From assembly GCA_026120185.1 (NCBI GenBank), contig JANUWF010001184.1, positions 1,049,837 to 1,113,836 on the forward strand: a stretch of 64,000 bases of DNA. Direction: 5' to 3'. This DNA is from Voacanga thouarsii (lineage: Eukaryota; Streptophyta; Magnoliopsida; Gentianales; Apocynaceae). This document shows, one piece after another, positions 33,581 to 45,972 of this stretch (the first letter of the stretch is position 1; each line of letters begins with the position of its first letter). The translations under genes and the position numbers were made by a program. Below the pieces are notes generated by a model, which was not told the DNA's origin, ran no database searches, and worked only from the letters and a program-made list of their open reading frames with translations.

Positions 33581-36500
33581 GGGTAAAGGTCAAGACTAGA
33601 AAGAGAGAACCTAGATAACCTTTTACCCCTAAAGTCGGATCTGCTAAACTAAGTAAATGCTCGAGTGGTTGTTTTGAAGAAGGTGGATGATCATGTCACA
33701 GTAGTGAAAGGTACGCTCCTTAGATGTAAATTATTATGCTAAAGTATTGGTAGATCCCGGTTCTAAGCATTCCTTTGTTGCCAATGTATTTCTTGACGCT
33801 ATTGGGATAAAAAATGGGAAGAAACTTCATAAGAAATGGTTGTCAGTACCCTATTAGGAAAGTAAATGAATAGTGAGAAAGTATATAAGGAATGTAAGAT
33901 CTTGGTAGGAAATGAAATTTTGGAGGAGGTTTGATATGTCTGCCTATAGAGGACTAGGATGCTATCTTGGGCATGGACTGGCTATCCCAGCATCATAATC
34001 AAGTTGACTATAGACATAAAGTAGTAGAATTCCGTTAGCCTAGGAAACGTATATTGGAAATTGTAGATGAGGCTAGGAGGAAAAGTAAAACTTGCATATC
34101 TAGACTCAAGGCCTGGAAGATAATTAAAAAAGGGTGTATTGAGTACTTGGCCTATGTAATTAATAAGCCAGAAAGGGGTTAAGAAACCCGAAGAAGTTCC
34201 TATTATGAATGAGTATTTGGATGTTTTTCTAGTGCAATTGAAGGAATTACCACTGAAAAGAGAAGTAGAATTTTCTATTGAGTTAGTGACATTAGCAGAA
34301 ACAATTTCAAGAACTCCTTATCGAATGGCACCTACAGAATTGCAGGAGCTTAAGAAATAAGTACAGGAATTAATGGAGCAAGATTTCATTCGCCCTAGTA
34401 CTTCACCTTGGGGAGTACCTATGTTGTTTGTTAGAAAGAAAGATGAGTCACCACGGATGTATATAGATTTGTGAGGTTAAATGCAGTAGTGGTAAAGAAT
34501 AAATATCCATTACCCATGATTGATGAATTGTTTGATCGGTTACAAAGAGCAGGATGATTTTCAGAGTTAGACTTAAGGCAAGAATATTACTAAATTTGGA
34601 TTTGTGAAGAAAATATACTGAAAACTACAATTAACATGATATAGACCTTTTGATCTTTTAGTGAGACCCCTTTGGTGTCACTAATGCTTATTGTTTCATA
34701 GATCTAATGCACCGGACATTTTGGCCCAGTTTTGTGGTTATATTCATAGATGATATTTTGGTGTAATCAAAAGATCACCAAGAACATGAACAATAATCTT
34801 TGAAAAGTATTAGGAAAGTTAAGGGAGGCTAAACTATATGCAAAATTCAGTAAGTGTGAATCTTGGCTACAACAAGTAGCATTCTTAGGACATGTGATAT
34901 CCAAAGTCGCAAGTACAATAGATCCTGCAAAAGTCAAAGTAGTGATGAATTGGAAACGCCCTGATATTCCAACTAAATATGATGTTTTCTGGGATTTGCA
35001 GGATATTATCGGAGATTTATTGAGAAATTTTCTAAGATAGCTTTATTTTGAGTCGACTCACCTAAAAGAATGTTCCTTATGTTTGGACTGGGAAATGTGA
35101 GGGAAAATTCTAGGAGTTGAGAAAATGATTAAGGTTTGTACCTGTCTTAACATTGCCAATTATGGACAAACCTTATGAGGAGTACATAGATGTGTCAAAT
35201 GAAGGATTGGGAAGAGTATTGATGTATGAGAGAAAGGTGATAGCTTATATCTCTAGAAAATGGAATCCTCATGAGAAGAATTATATTACTCATGATTTGA
35301 AGTTAGTTGCTATTGTGTTTGCCCTTAAGGAGTAAAGACATTATTTGTGTGGGGCTAAGTTAGAAATCTTCATCGACCACAAAAGTTTGAAGTATGTTTT
35401 TATTCAAAAGGATTTGAACATAAGGTAAAGTTAATGGATGGAATTTTTGGAAGGATTTCAATATCCAATTAAATATCATCCTAGAAAAGTAAACATAGTA
35501 GTAAATGCCCTTAGTAGGAATGCAAATTTATCAGCTCTTCGGACATTGTAAATTCTAGAAATAGAAGTATTTGCAATAGACGGAGAAATAAGGATAAGTA
35601 ACGCTTCCATTCAACCTGCCTTCCTACAACAGTTGAAGAGAGAGCAAAATAAAGATGAAGAGTGCAAAAGTTAGTGCAAAAGGAGGCGAATACATAAGGA
35701 GATGAGTTTCGAAAGGATAATGATAGGATTAATTGCTTCTAGGGTCAGTATTGTATTTTGAAACAATTTGCGATGAGATAAGATGTTTTAACGGAGGCAT
35801 CTTGGAGTAAGTATACCGTCCATCCAAGAGCCGTAAAGATGTATTAGAACCTAAAACGGTATTATTGGTGGATTAGTATGAAGAAGGACAATTCAGACCT
35901 TGTAACTCGATGCTTAATTTGTCAGTAAAGGAAAGCCAATCAACAACGGCCTACACATGGATAGATAGACAAAATGAGTGAATGAAATTTTGGAAGACAC
36001 GTTCTGGGCTTGCGTTTTAAATTTTGGAGTAGATTGATAATTTAGCGTATGCAGAATTCATATACAATAATAGTTATCAATCAACAATTGGAATGTTCCC
36101 ATTTGAAGCTCTGCATGGAAGGAAATGAAGTCCAAAACGAAGAATGGGTGAACAGGATGCTTTGGGTCTTGAAAAAGTTCGACATGTTGTGGAGACAATT
36201 AACATTAAGTTGGAGGCCGTTCAGAGTAGACAAAAAAGTCATACGCATCAACGTAACAGAGATTGGGAATTTGTAGAATGAGATCATGTATTCTTGAAGT
36301 TGACTCCACAGCAACAATTGGGATTCAAAAGACAAGAACAGAAATTAGCATTTAGGTACGTTGGACCATTCCCTATTGTTGAGAAGATTGGGAAGGTGGC
36401 CTATCGATTAGAGTTACTAGTAGAGTTTCAAAGTATTCCTAATGTGTTCCATGTTGCCCAACTTCAGAAATATACAACTGATCCCGTACACATTTTGAAT

Positions 36501-36690
36501 GAAGAGCTTGCTGAGATAACTCTAAGCTTAAAGTATGAGGAAAAGCCTATTAAGGTCTTAAAGTATGCTGAAAAGGGGGTGTCGAATGAAGAAATTTTCA
36601 CTTATAAAAATGTTGTGGAATCATAATCCAGTGCGAGATGCAACTTAGGAAACAGAAGCGAAGATATTGAAGAAGTATTCGTAATTATTC
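33581..36690 (+). pseudogene. G1 pol remnant (PR, RT, RNase H, IN, chromodomain-like end)
   Basis: Protease: VLVDPGSKHSFVANVF near 33745. RT: PYRMAPTELQELKK near 34315, then the block with [11 protein letters not shown] and RLNAVVVKNKYPLPMIDEL, and the active-site region FIDDILV near 34744. RNase [20 protein letters not shown] (35195-35255), [31 protein letters not shown]. Integrase: KMY then NLKRYYWW and RCLICQ (about 35830-35930). The text then jumps to AYNNSYQSTIGM-type sequence near 36050, so the DDE core is deleted. The end has FRYVGPFPIVEKIGKVAYRL and PNVFHVAQLQKY (36354-36470) and a chromodomain-like tail EEKPIKVLKYAEKGV. There are many stops and frameshifts. Confidence 0.85.
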
Positions 36691-36726
36691 CAGGTTTAAC
36701 TTAATTTCGAGGACAAAAATTTTCGT

Positions 36727-36739
36727 CAGGAGGGGAGAT
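36727..36739 (+). other. G1 polypurine tract
   Basis: CAGGAGGGGAGAT lies directly before the 3' LTR start TGTAATATACC. Confidence 0.8.
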
Positions 36740-39700
36740 TGTAATATACCATATTTTAATCATTGATTGGCCACTACTTGTAATAGGATGAGAATTTATA
36801 TCAATGGCCAGAACAAAAAATGATCGGTGAGACGAATATTTTAGAATAATAATATCTTGTTGGAACCTAGATGTAATTATTAGATTTGTTCTACCCGTAC
36901 TCTAAATTTTTGAAAAGCTACTATTAATAACAAAATAAAAAATTTGAGGGTACACTAAGAAGAGAAACTGATCAGTGCAACGACACGTACATTTTGGTGT
37001 GAATTATGCTATCCGGGTTATCGGAAGCATTTTCGTCATTTTGACTCGTTCTCGAGACTTTGACTGCAAATTTGACCAAACTGAGAAGGAATTGAATAAT
37101 TTAAGTATTACCAATGGATTCAGTAGAAGTTTTGGAGTTGAATGGTGAAGTAAAATATTATTTTATTCCGAATCCGATTTTAGCCGTTTCTGAGAAAAAT
37201 TAGAAATGTGGGTAAAACTAGGGCGTGTGGCACAATGTGATTGGTGGACAGGGACATGTGTCACATTATAAGAGGTTGTATGAGATTTTATACAAGATAA
37301 TGCTTATCAAATAAGTTTTACAAAATAAATAAAAAATTTGGTGAACAAATGAAATTGCGACACGTGGCGGATAGCCCACAATTTGTGACCAAAAGGTCAC
37401 CAATTTGGACCAAGAATGGTAGTTAAGGAGCTAAAAAACAACCAGATTTTGTGCATAAGGTGTAGGGAAAGAAGAGAGAAAGAAAAAGAAAGTATGAATA
37501 GTGGAATTGAGGTAAAACTATTAGGGCTATTTTTGCTCTGTATTGTATTACAAGAATAAAAACTCTAAAAAAGGCCAATACATAATTAAATTTAAGAGTC
37601 TTATGGTCGTTTTGGTATATCATAGAGCCAAATCGAATTTGTTGATTGAATGTTATGTGCAAAACAAAATCATATGTCAAGCAGTGAAATTCCAAAAAAA
37701 TGAGTCCAAAAATGGATGAACTTAAGGATTATTAATTGTGTGATTTTGGATGAAATAAATGAGAAATATGAAGTGAATCTCTTGTATATGAAGGGACAAA
37801 GGATGTGGGAAAAGAAAAATAAAAGAATTGATCAAATAACGTGAACAAAAGTTGAACATTTTGCTTAACTATCGGCCTTGTTGGCTAAACGTCGGTTGGA
37901 TATCGGCAAACCATCAGGCACATCGGCTAGATGCCAACTACCCGTCGGGCACGTCTGCTAACCATTGGCTATTTTTTGACTGAATACGTTTTGACCCGAA
38001 AACGATATTTGGTGTAGTTTTGTCGATAAACGGCCAACGGAATGTTGAAAACAGTGAAAACGATGATTGAACGGTCGTAAATGGAAAGCGTTTAGTTAGG
38101 ACACGAGGTAAGTCTCTTGGATTTCTAAAACTCTTCATAAAGCTAGTGTGCTTTGTTTTTCCATGAAATGCTAGGTTATATACCTTTTTTGAAATCCCTG
38201 AATATATTTAAGGTTTACCTGAGCAAAATTTATTTTTATGCTATTTCGGGCTTGAATGAATTTCATGATTAGCTTGGAAACCTTAACGGATGATTAAAGT
38301 ATGGTTTTGTGAATTTAGTCCTTTTTGGATTAAATTCTTGAAATTTTTGAAAAACGATAATTTTCAGAATAAGGTATTCGTAAACTAACCAGAATGCCCT
38401 TATTGGAACATTTTATGAAAATGTGTTTGAAAATTTTGAATTTAATCCTCTTCCGAATTAAAATTCTGGATTTCTTGAAATGAGTTCCTTTTTGGAATCG
38501 GGTATATGAAAAATGATCCAAATATCCTTATTAGAATGTTTTATGAAAACCCTTGGAACTCGGGTATTCGGTAAATGACTGAAATATCCTTATTAGAACT
38601 TTTGTGAATATTTTTCAAATCAGGTAAGGGTAAAATGACTCGAATACCCTCAGAAAGTCTTTTGGAATCGGGTATGGGTAAAATGACCTAAATACTCTGG
38701 GAAATGACATTTGTGATCAAGTTTGGGGAAAAAGACTCGAACACTCTTGGAAACATGTTTTGATGTGTGAACAGAACTTTTTATCCTATTTCAACATGAT
38801 TTTGGAAAATGATCTCTCGTGATGAGATTGACTTTTGGAAAATGATTTTTTATCTTTGAAATTGTTTTACTAGCCTGATATGCATATGGAATGAATTGAT
38901 TGGCTATGCGGAACCTATGTAAATAATGATCTGACTTGTGAGTCACTGGGATCAAATTCTGGAAAATGTGATTTTGCCCTAAAAATATTTTGGTTTGCAA
39001 ATCTTGTGGGATCAAATAACCCTCTGGCCTGATCAGTCAGAAGGGGTTGGTATTAGTAACGTTGAATACTCAGTAAGGACTTTGATCTTTGTACTAACTC
39101 GTGTTAGAGGTAGATGACCCCAAGCAACCTAGCTAGTTCTGGAGATTGTCTTACTCCAAACAGGGCGACAGAACCTTGAGATAAGTCGTCCTGGCTAGCC
39201 GTTTAGCACTTGGCAATTGTCGCATCTGCGGGTGATTTTTATTTTGAGTCATTCGCTGGATGACGAGTGGGGACACTCGACGTGTTTGACTTCTTGCCGC
39301 CTCGATGGTAATTGACGTTGGGATTAGGACCCCTAGCTTTTGGTGGCGAGTAAAAGATTGAGTGCTGCGGTACACTACATATGCTGCGGAATACCTAAGC
39401 AGAAGTATGTTGCGGTGTACTTATTTCGGCAATGCATGGTTTAGTAATGGAGGCTGCGGTCTCAATACAATGATACGTAGCGCCGAAAGCAAGGACTGCA
39501 GGACTTGCATACAGGTCGATCTTTTGTTAGAGAAGTGCCTGTGATTTGAAAAATGTTGGGGCAATAATTTGAAATTGGAATACAGCTTTCCATAAATAAT
39601 TGAGTTCTGAATAAACTCTTCTCTAAAGAGTTTTGGAATCATTTCCAGTGAATAAATGATATGCTATTCTTCAAAATTTTTATGTACTCTGTCTCTTTGA

Positions 39701-40070
39701 TAAAGTACTACCACATAAGGGACTCACTGAGTGATTTTTCGCTCACTCGTGTCTTTTATCTTACCCATTTAGTAGGATCTAGAGTTGAGCGGATCTACAG
39801 ATAGAGGACGATACCACAGTGACAGCAGAATAGGTCCAGACATTTCCCTTTTGGATAATGTACCATACTACTAATGTTGCATGAAAATTTTTATGTATGA
39901 GATTTTTTGTTATATTTGTGCACGTGATCATTAGTATAGGTTGTTGTATGAATCTGGACCTTACATACTTTGTTGGTTTTTGGTTATAAAGACCCTTTGT
40001 CTGGGTAACTGGACGGGGCGACATCCGGTGTTGATATGCTTCCGTTGTTAGCTTTAGTAGGGGTATTACA
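36740..40070 (+). repeat. G1 3' LTR (3331 bp)
   Basis: The start is matched by the 5' LTR. The end TATTACA is followed by the AATAT duplication. It contains a degenerate minisatellite (38360-38760). Near its end are AACGTTGAATACTCAGTAAG (39059) and a terminal block with GGACGGGGCGACATCC (about 40010), both shared with the S2 and G2 LTRs. Confidence 0.85.
38360..38760 (+). repeat. degenerate minisatellite in G1 LTR
   Basis: About six copies of a unit like GGAATCGGGTATGGGTAAAA followed by TGACTCGAATACCCTTATTA are spaced roughly 43 to 124 bp apart (copies near 38360, 38495, 38557, 38617, 38660, 38712). Confidence 0.6.
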
Positions 40071-40135
40071 AATATTTTACTATTATTGCATATAAGTAAT
40101 ATTATTTTTACTATAAATATTATCCTTAATATATA

Positions 40136-40138
<3 letters not shown>

Positions 40139-40185
<47 letters not shown>

Positions 40186-40200
40186 TTATTATTATTATTA
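40139..40200. repeat. (ATT)n microsatellite
   Basis: About twenty ATT units with one C interruption, inside S1 just after the G1 insertion point. Confidence 0.95.
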
Positions 40201-40561
40201 GGCAAAATCTAATTTGCCCACCTAATCTTTTCATTAATTTGGTGGGGCCCATATATTTAAACAAGTGCAAGGTGTCAAGTGGGACCAACAAAGTTTATTA
40301 AAGTTTAGATAATCATTATATTTATCCTAATATTTTATATTAATTCTATTATTTTATAATCTTTTAATAACTTCCAAAAGTTTCCATAATGTTCTAAAAT
40401 TTTTCAAAAGCTTCCATAACCTTCTAGGAGTGATGAGTTACCATACCAACTGTACCTAAGGTTTCTAGAAATGGTGAATCACCATTCTAAGTGTCCTTAT
40501 CATATTTGTTTACTTCCTACCTAAGCTCTCTTCCAAACTTCTTACCTAAGGTTCTTAACAA

Positions 40562-40570
40562 TATAAATAG
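40562..40570 (+). promoter_or_regulatory. TATA box of solo LTR S1
   Basis: TATAAATAG lies in S1 sequence, 30-35 bp upstream of a GA-rich region that would be the start of the R region. The promoter role is inferred from position. Confidence 0.5.
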
Positions 40571-40593
40571 AGGATAAGGGAGAACAAAGAAGC

Positions 40594-40617
40594 AAGAGAG
40601 AGAGAGAGATGGTGGCG

Positions 40618-40672
<55 letters not shown>

Positions 40673-40727
40673 GAAGAGAAGAAAGAAAAGAAAGAAAGAA
40701 GAAAGAAGAAAAGCGAGAAAGGAAGAG
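40594..40727. repeat. (GA)n microsatellite and purine tract
   Basis: Runs of GA at 40594-40607 and 40623-40669, then GAAA/GAAG-rich sequence up to the S2 insertion point. The purine run resumes after S2 (45014-45120). Confidence 0.95.
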
Positions 40728-43700
40728 TGTGAAACCCCACCTAAAGCCAACCCTATTGTAAGGGGGATTGGATGCATATCATGTCATCATGCATAAAATA
40801 TACCTTTTTGAATGATTTTATGTGCCTTAGAATTGTGGTTTAGAGGTTAAATGGTTTATTTATGCATGTTGGGTAGAAAGGGTAAAAAGGTAATTTTGCT
40901 TGAGATCAAAATAAGAAGAATATTTGGGTGAGAAAATAGAACAAGAGTTGTTGTGGTTAAGTGGTTAGAGCTTTGTGATTTAATCTCTATGGTCTTGAGT
41001 TCAAATCCTATCACTTAAGTTTTATTCATATTTATCTTAGCTAGGTTTGAATTTTCGTTTTTCTTACATTCCTTAAAGATAGGAATGTTATCTTAAGGAA
41101 GATATGATGGTAATGTCTTAACCATGTGGTCTTGTCCTATAAAGAATTCTATAAGAATTCTTGTCCCTTTTAATTTTGCTAGCCTTGTCCTAACATCTTT
41201 AAAATTTAAACTATCCTTAATTCTTTAATCCATTTTTAATCATAAAAATTCTGTGATAATCTCCTAGCTTAGAATTCAAAAATCAGCTCTTGTGGGATAG
41301 AGATAGCCGAAAGTGAGGAGGAGAATTAGGTAGGGATTCCAAAGAAAAGAAAACACCATAGCTATTCCTTCAAACTCTATCATCATCTTGTTCATGTTTT
41401 GGTAAGAAAAATATGGAAAATTTTCCAGATTTCCTTCAAGGCTATTTTCAAAAGTTTTAGCCAGCTTTCCTACCCAATTTCTGCAAGAAAACCAGACATT
41501 TTATGTAAGGTTGAAGGCTAGAAATTCAGTGAATTTTTGAAACTGTGAAAACATCCCAAAACCAGAATTTCGTTTCAGCAAACTAGCCACATTAAACGTG
41601 GAATTTGAAGCCACCGTTAGAACATATGAACAGCTGGAACTTCCTCTGTTTTTCTTCAAGATGAAGGCTGGAAAACCACCATTAAAAGACCTTCAAACAC
41701 CCATAAAATCCAGCTGCAAAATCGTGCCAAAGAGGACCAAAAATTCTGCACCAAAACCATTTCAATTACAAGTGTTCTTGAAGCTTCAATTCCAGAATTT
41801 TTTTCCAGCTTGTCTCTTCAAGGCTAAGGCCAAAATTCTTCATCAAAACTCACGGAAATTTGGACCTTATACAGCCATGGACTGAACATCTTGGCTTCCT
41901 CACCAACCTTGAATATTAGGGCTCCATTATCATACCTCAAAAAGCTCCTAATATCACTCTATCCAAAACTTGTTCAAACTTCAAATTAAATTTCAGATTT
42001 TGTTCCATTAAAATAGTCCTATAGCTAAATGGTAAAACCAGGAAATCCTCTGCCATTATAAGACCATTTTAGGCTAGCCTTAGGTCTAAACAACCCTTTA
42101 TTCTTTGATTGAAACCTAGCTAATTCAGCCATACACCATTGAAGAACAAGAGACCTTCCATGAACAAACTCTATTAACTAATCTTGTATCTCAAACAACT
42201 CCACCTTTTTCTCCATTTGAATTTCAAAAAAAAATCTGAAAACCTTCTCTCTCATTCTTGATAGCGAAAAACTCCTTCGCACTAGGCCATTCGGCCATCA
42301 TAATTCCAGCCACACTCAAAATCCATTTTCTTTCAAACTCTCACAAAAAATACCAAGAACACACACTTCACATCTTCAAGCCTAAATCAATCCTAAACAC
42401 ATCCAATCAATCCCAAACACGCTAGATCATCCATATTCAACCAATATACTTCATTTCTGCACTTTATAACACCGAAACACCCAAATTTGAATTTCCAAAT
42501 GGATCAAACCAACCATTTTTGTTGAAGATTTGAAGAACACCAAAAGGTAAAATAAGAACAATCTCCTTGTTCTTCTTCTTCTATTCAACTTCTAATATTC
42601 CTTTCTACTCTCATTCATTCCTTTCTCACTCTCTCTTTCTCTCTTGGCCGAAATGGTGATGTTCAACCATGGGCTACTTTCGGACCACTAAAGGCCATCA
42701 AGAACTTGAGGATCTTCACTAACCAAGGAGAATCCTTCATCAAATGAGGATCAATCAAATATTTTTCCATAATCTTCCTTTTTAATTTTTAGAATCGAGA
42801 CTCCTAAATATTGATAGGTTGATTAAATGAAGTAAGGGTTGAGGATATGTATGTGGGTGAAGGGGATGGAGTTAGGACATGAGAGTTGGAATGAATGATT
42901 ATGCCTTATAGATTTTTCTTTTGAATTATTATATGTTCATCATGATTAAAGAGATTTATGGATGTTTTGATGCATGTTAGATATTATGACACCATTGTTG
43001 ATTAGGCCTTTATGTTCTTATTTTTCAATAAAGCCATAGATGATGTTATGCCTAGTAGAAGATCATTCATGTTGTATTATATGTTGATTCAAGGCTATGT
43101 TCATGGATAGATTAACACATTATTTATTAAATGAGGATATGTTCATAGATTTTCTCTAACAATAGGAAATTATAGTAAAAACTATTTTTTTTATTAATTC
43201 TAGAATTATTTTTATTAACATTATTGTTATTAATTTAATTAGAATTATTATTCAATTTAAGCTATAAAATTCGAAAAACATTAGGTAGGTTTGAAATAGA
43301 GTATTATTTAAAAAATATATTATTATTTTATTAGTTAAATAAAAAAATCTTTTATTAAAAAATAATAAATAATAAAATATTAGAATTAATTAATATAAAA
43401 TGACCTTGTAGACCATATTAATTAGCCTTACTAAAACTTTTATCTATATCGATAAATAATATTTATATTAAATTTTATTTATTAATTAAAAATTAAGTAT
43501 AATTCATTTATTATTAATTTTATTGGTTATTTATTATCTATTAATTATTAATTAAAAATTAAGTGTAATTTATTATTTATAATAATACTATTTAAATATT
43601 ACTAATTATCAGTATTATTTAGGAATTATTATTATCCAATATTTAACACTAGTTTTATTTATTAGCAATATTGCTCATTATTTATTATTTGAAACTATAA

Positions 43701-45013
43701 CTTATTATTATTTATTTTATAACACCTATTTATTTTAACTTATCAAGCTAGTTTTATTTTATAAAATATTTTATCAACTAGTATTAAAGATTAAGACATA
43801 GCAATCATGGTCAGTTATTAATGTAGTTAGTTGAATTAGAAATTATTTATTTAAGGCAAATATGGTCTGGATATTATCTTATACCTTGTATTTACCACAG
43901 CGGGGTTAGGTTGACCTTGGAAGACTTTTGAACTCGAGAAGAGTAAAAGATCAGGTAAGTTCCTGCATGAAACTATTTGAAAATCAAAGTTATTATGGCA
44001 AGTTAAACACAATGTATATGAGTATTTGTACTGTAAAGGCAATTATGGGCAATTTTTCTTTTTGTTTCAGTCAAGCAAACCATTTAAGGTTAAACAAACA
44101 ATTTTGCACCAAATGCTAATTTTTTCCTAAAAACCTAACTTTGGCAAGAATTTTGAAAACTATAATTGCTATTTCCAAATGAATCATTGTATGATCTTTT
44201 TCCTCCCAAGTGGGACACATAACGTTGAGTACTCAATAAGGGTAGACTGCTAGGACTAGTCTTTGAAGGGTTAGGGTAAGTCTCTCAGTAGGTGACCACC
44301 TCTGAGGGGTGAGTCCTTCCTGGACAGGATGCCGATCCTATAGGTCATGCCGGTCCGAGCTAGCAAGTTTAGTTAAATGGACTGTGTGTTTTCGGAGTGG
44401 ACAACCGGTAAGTTTGGGTGTAGAGATGGAGGAGTATCTCACCCCGTAGGCCATATACCTACCTTGTGTTAGTATGAACAAAGTGTGACATTCTAATCGT
44501 TATAGTGTCATGGTGCACAAAGTATGGTGCCATGGTTACCTCTTTTGAGTGGTTGTATTTATTGTACACATGTATATTTTGAAAAGCAAAACACCACTCT
44601 TTATTTGTGAAATTTATTTGAGGCTTGCCAACACTTTCTTTTATGAAACTTTCACAACTTGCATGCATGAACTATTTTACCTGAAACACTCAAAGCACAC
44701 ACGGGCTTCTGAGATTTATGTCTCATCACCTTTTATACCATGTTTTTAGGTCGATCCTGCTGTGAAGATTATTAGCTAGAGAATTGCCTATGTTTTGAAG
44801 ACTCGTTGTTATTTTTCTTATGTATTTCATTTGAGAGATAATCGCAGACATTTATTTTTTAGGACTTAATCATGTATTGCTTGGGTTGTAATAAGTTTAA
44901 TTTTGAATTATTTCTTTCATTTATTTTGTGTGTCCTAGTTATAAAGACCCCTTGTCCTGTGGACGGGGCGACATCCCCAGTCCTAATGGGGGTAGAGGTA
45001 GTGGGGTGTTACA
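40728..45013 (+). mobile_element. solo LTR S2, long chromovirus-type (4286 bp)
   Basis: It begins TGTGAAACCCCACCTAAAGC and ends GGTAGTGGGGTGTTACA. The start resembles the G2 LTR (TGTAAAACCCCACCTAAAAC) and the length is nearly equal. The 3' blocks AACGTTGAGTACTCAATAAG (44222) and GGACGGGGCGACATCCCC (about 44962) are shared with G1 and G2. No pol is present, hence a solo LTR. The flanks AAGAG and AAAAA are purine-rich and do not give a clean 5-bp duplication, so the boundaries rest on the LTR ends. Open frames inside, such as 41598-41885, are not supported as genes. Confidence 0.7.
40957..41010 (+). other. tRNA-like A/B-box block in S2 LTR
   Basis: AAGTGGTTAGAGC resembles a tRNA D-arm/A-box region, and 30-35 bases later GAGTTCAAATCC fits the B-box consensus GTTCRANNCC. 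It lies about 230 bp into the LTR, as in G2. It is not a tRNA gene: I see no acceptor stem. Confidence 0.45.
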
Positions 45014-45967
45014 AAAAAGAGAGGGAGAGAGTTTCAAACATAGAGAGAAGAGGGAGAAAAAACAAAAAAAGGAAGGAAAGCAAAGAAGAAAAGAAAGAGA
45101 AAAAAGAGAAAAGAAGGAATGAGAGAATAGAGAAGTAGTGATATTGATTTTATCAAATTGAAAAGCTTGACTTGAGGAATTAGAACTAGAAAGTAAGGTG
45201 AGTCCCATTTATTTTGCGTAAACCATTTTGCCGAGTAATTTTCCTTAAATATAAATATGTGTCTACTTGATAATTTTTATGAAACATGGATTTGTGAGTT
45301 ACTCCAAGAATTCAATTTTGGAAAAGGGTTTGGTTTGGAAAATATTACATTGTATTAATCTCAAGATTTATAATGTGTTTGTTATTGATATGTTTATAGG
45401 ATTGAAATCCTACAATGCGGTTGGATTGAGATCTTTTCGATTTGATGGGATAATAAGATCACAATGTAGTATTGCTTATTAAACACTTGTCAAGAATATA
45501 AGTCTTGTGAGGATCCATTAATACCCATGTGAGAAAAATATTTATTGAGCATCAATATCAATTATGAGATCTCATGTATTATTTACAAGTTGTCAGTTTG
45601 GGAAATACCATGAAACCTGTTTTATCTAGAAATCACGAGCATGCATGGGACTCATTTAGTGTTTAGAACTCACTTGTTTTTCTATATATTTTTGGGCTCT
45701 ATTGTATAGGTTGGTGATCAGAGTGCACAACAGAAGTGTAATGGTGAAGAAACTATTATTGGTTGTCTTGATGGAGATATATTGTAAAAGGCTTGAGATG
45801 TACTTTCAACATTATAATGAATAACATGTTTATTTAAAGTTTTAGAATAATTCCGTTGTGCATTTAAGTTTATAAATTATTATAAAAAATCTTTATCTGT
45901 GAGTTCACACAGGGCGACATCCCACAAAAATAAGGTCAATTATGACATGGAAATGTGGGGTGTTACA
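45014..45967 (+). repeat. right part of solo LTR S1
   Basis: This noncoding sequence begins in the purine tract split by S2 and ends CACAGGGCGACATCCCAC, some 40 bp of further sequence and GGGGTGTTACA. The GGGCGACATCC motif near the end links S1 with the G1, G2 and S2 LTRs. Confidence 0.65.
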
Positions 45968-45972
45968 TGAAC

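Larger units (their letters stand above)
32703..40070 (+). mobile_element. Ty3/gypsy chromovirus-like element G1 with internal deletions
   Basis: It begins TGTAATATCCC and ends GGGGTATTACA (terminal inversion TGTAATA/TATTACA). It is flanked on both sides by AATAT (32698-32702 and 40071-40075), a perfect 5-bp target duplication, though in AT-rich sequence. Order is 5' LTR (truncated), gag zinc knuckle, PR, RT, RNase H, integrase, polypurine tract, 3' LTR; integrase after RNase H marks Ty3/gypsy. A chromodomain-like tail and the 3.3 kb LTR suggest a Tekay/Del-like chromovirus (inference). It is inserted into S1. Confidence 0.85.
23097..45967 (+). mobile_element. solo LTR S1 (about 1.97 kb net), opened by three later insertions
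   Basis: It begins TGTAACATCC and ends GGGGTGTTACA, a perfect 7-bp terminal inversion (TGTAACA/TGTTACA). The flanks TGAAT (23092-23096) and TGAAC (45968-45972) are a 5-bp target duplication with one change, and joining the flanks restores the integrase reading frame. Net segments are 23097-23228, 32470-32702, 40076-40727 and about 45014-45967. A TATA box is at 40562-40570. No interior of its own is present, hence a solo LTR, probably Ty3/gypsy. Confidence 0.75.

Noticed and set aside
37860..37990. Direct repeats with ATCGGC/CGTCGG as a possible CRISPR-like or regulatory array
   Set aside because: Units are irregular and short, lie in the G1 LTR, and there is no spacer structure.
40517..40777. 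Open frames with Ser-Leu repeats, looking like a low-complexity protein
   Set aside because: They are translations of the (GA)n microsatellite on the minus strand.
41598..41885. 95-codon frame in S2 with Lys-rich sequence
   Set aside because: It is inside an LTR, no domain is visible and it has no partner copy. Chance frame.
40723..45021. AAGAG as target duplication of S2
   Set aside because: The right flank is AAAAAGAGAG. AAGAG occurs two or three bases later, but everything here is purine-rich, so it is not reliable evidence.
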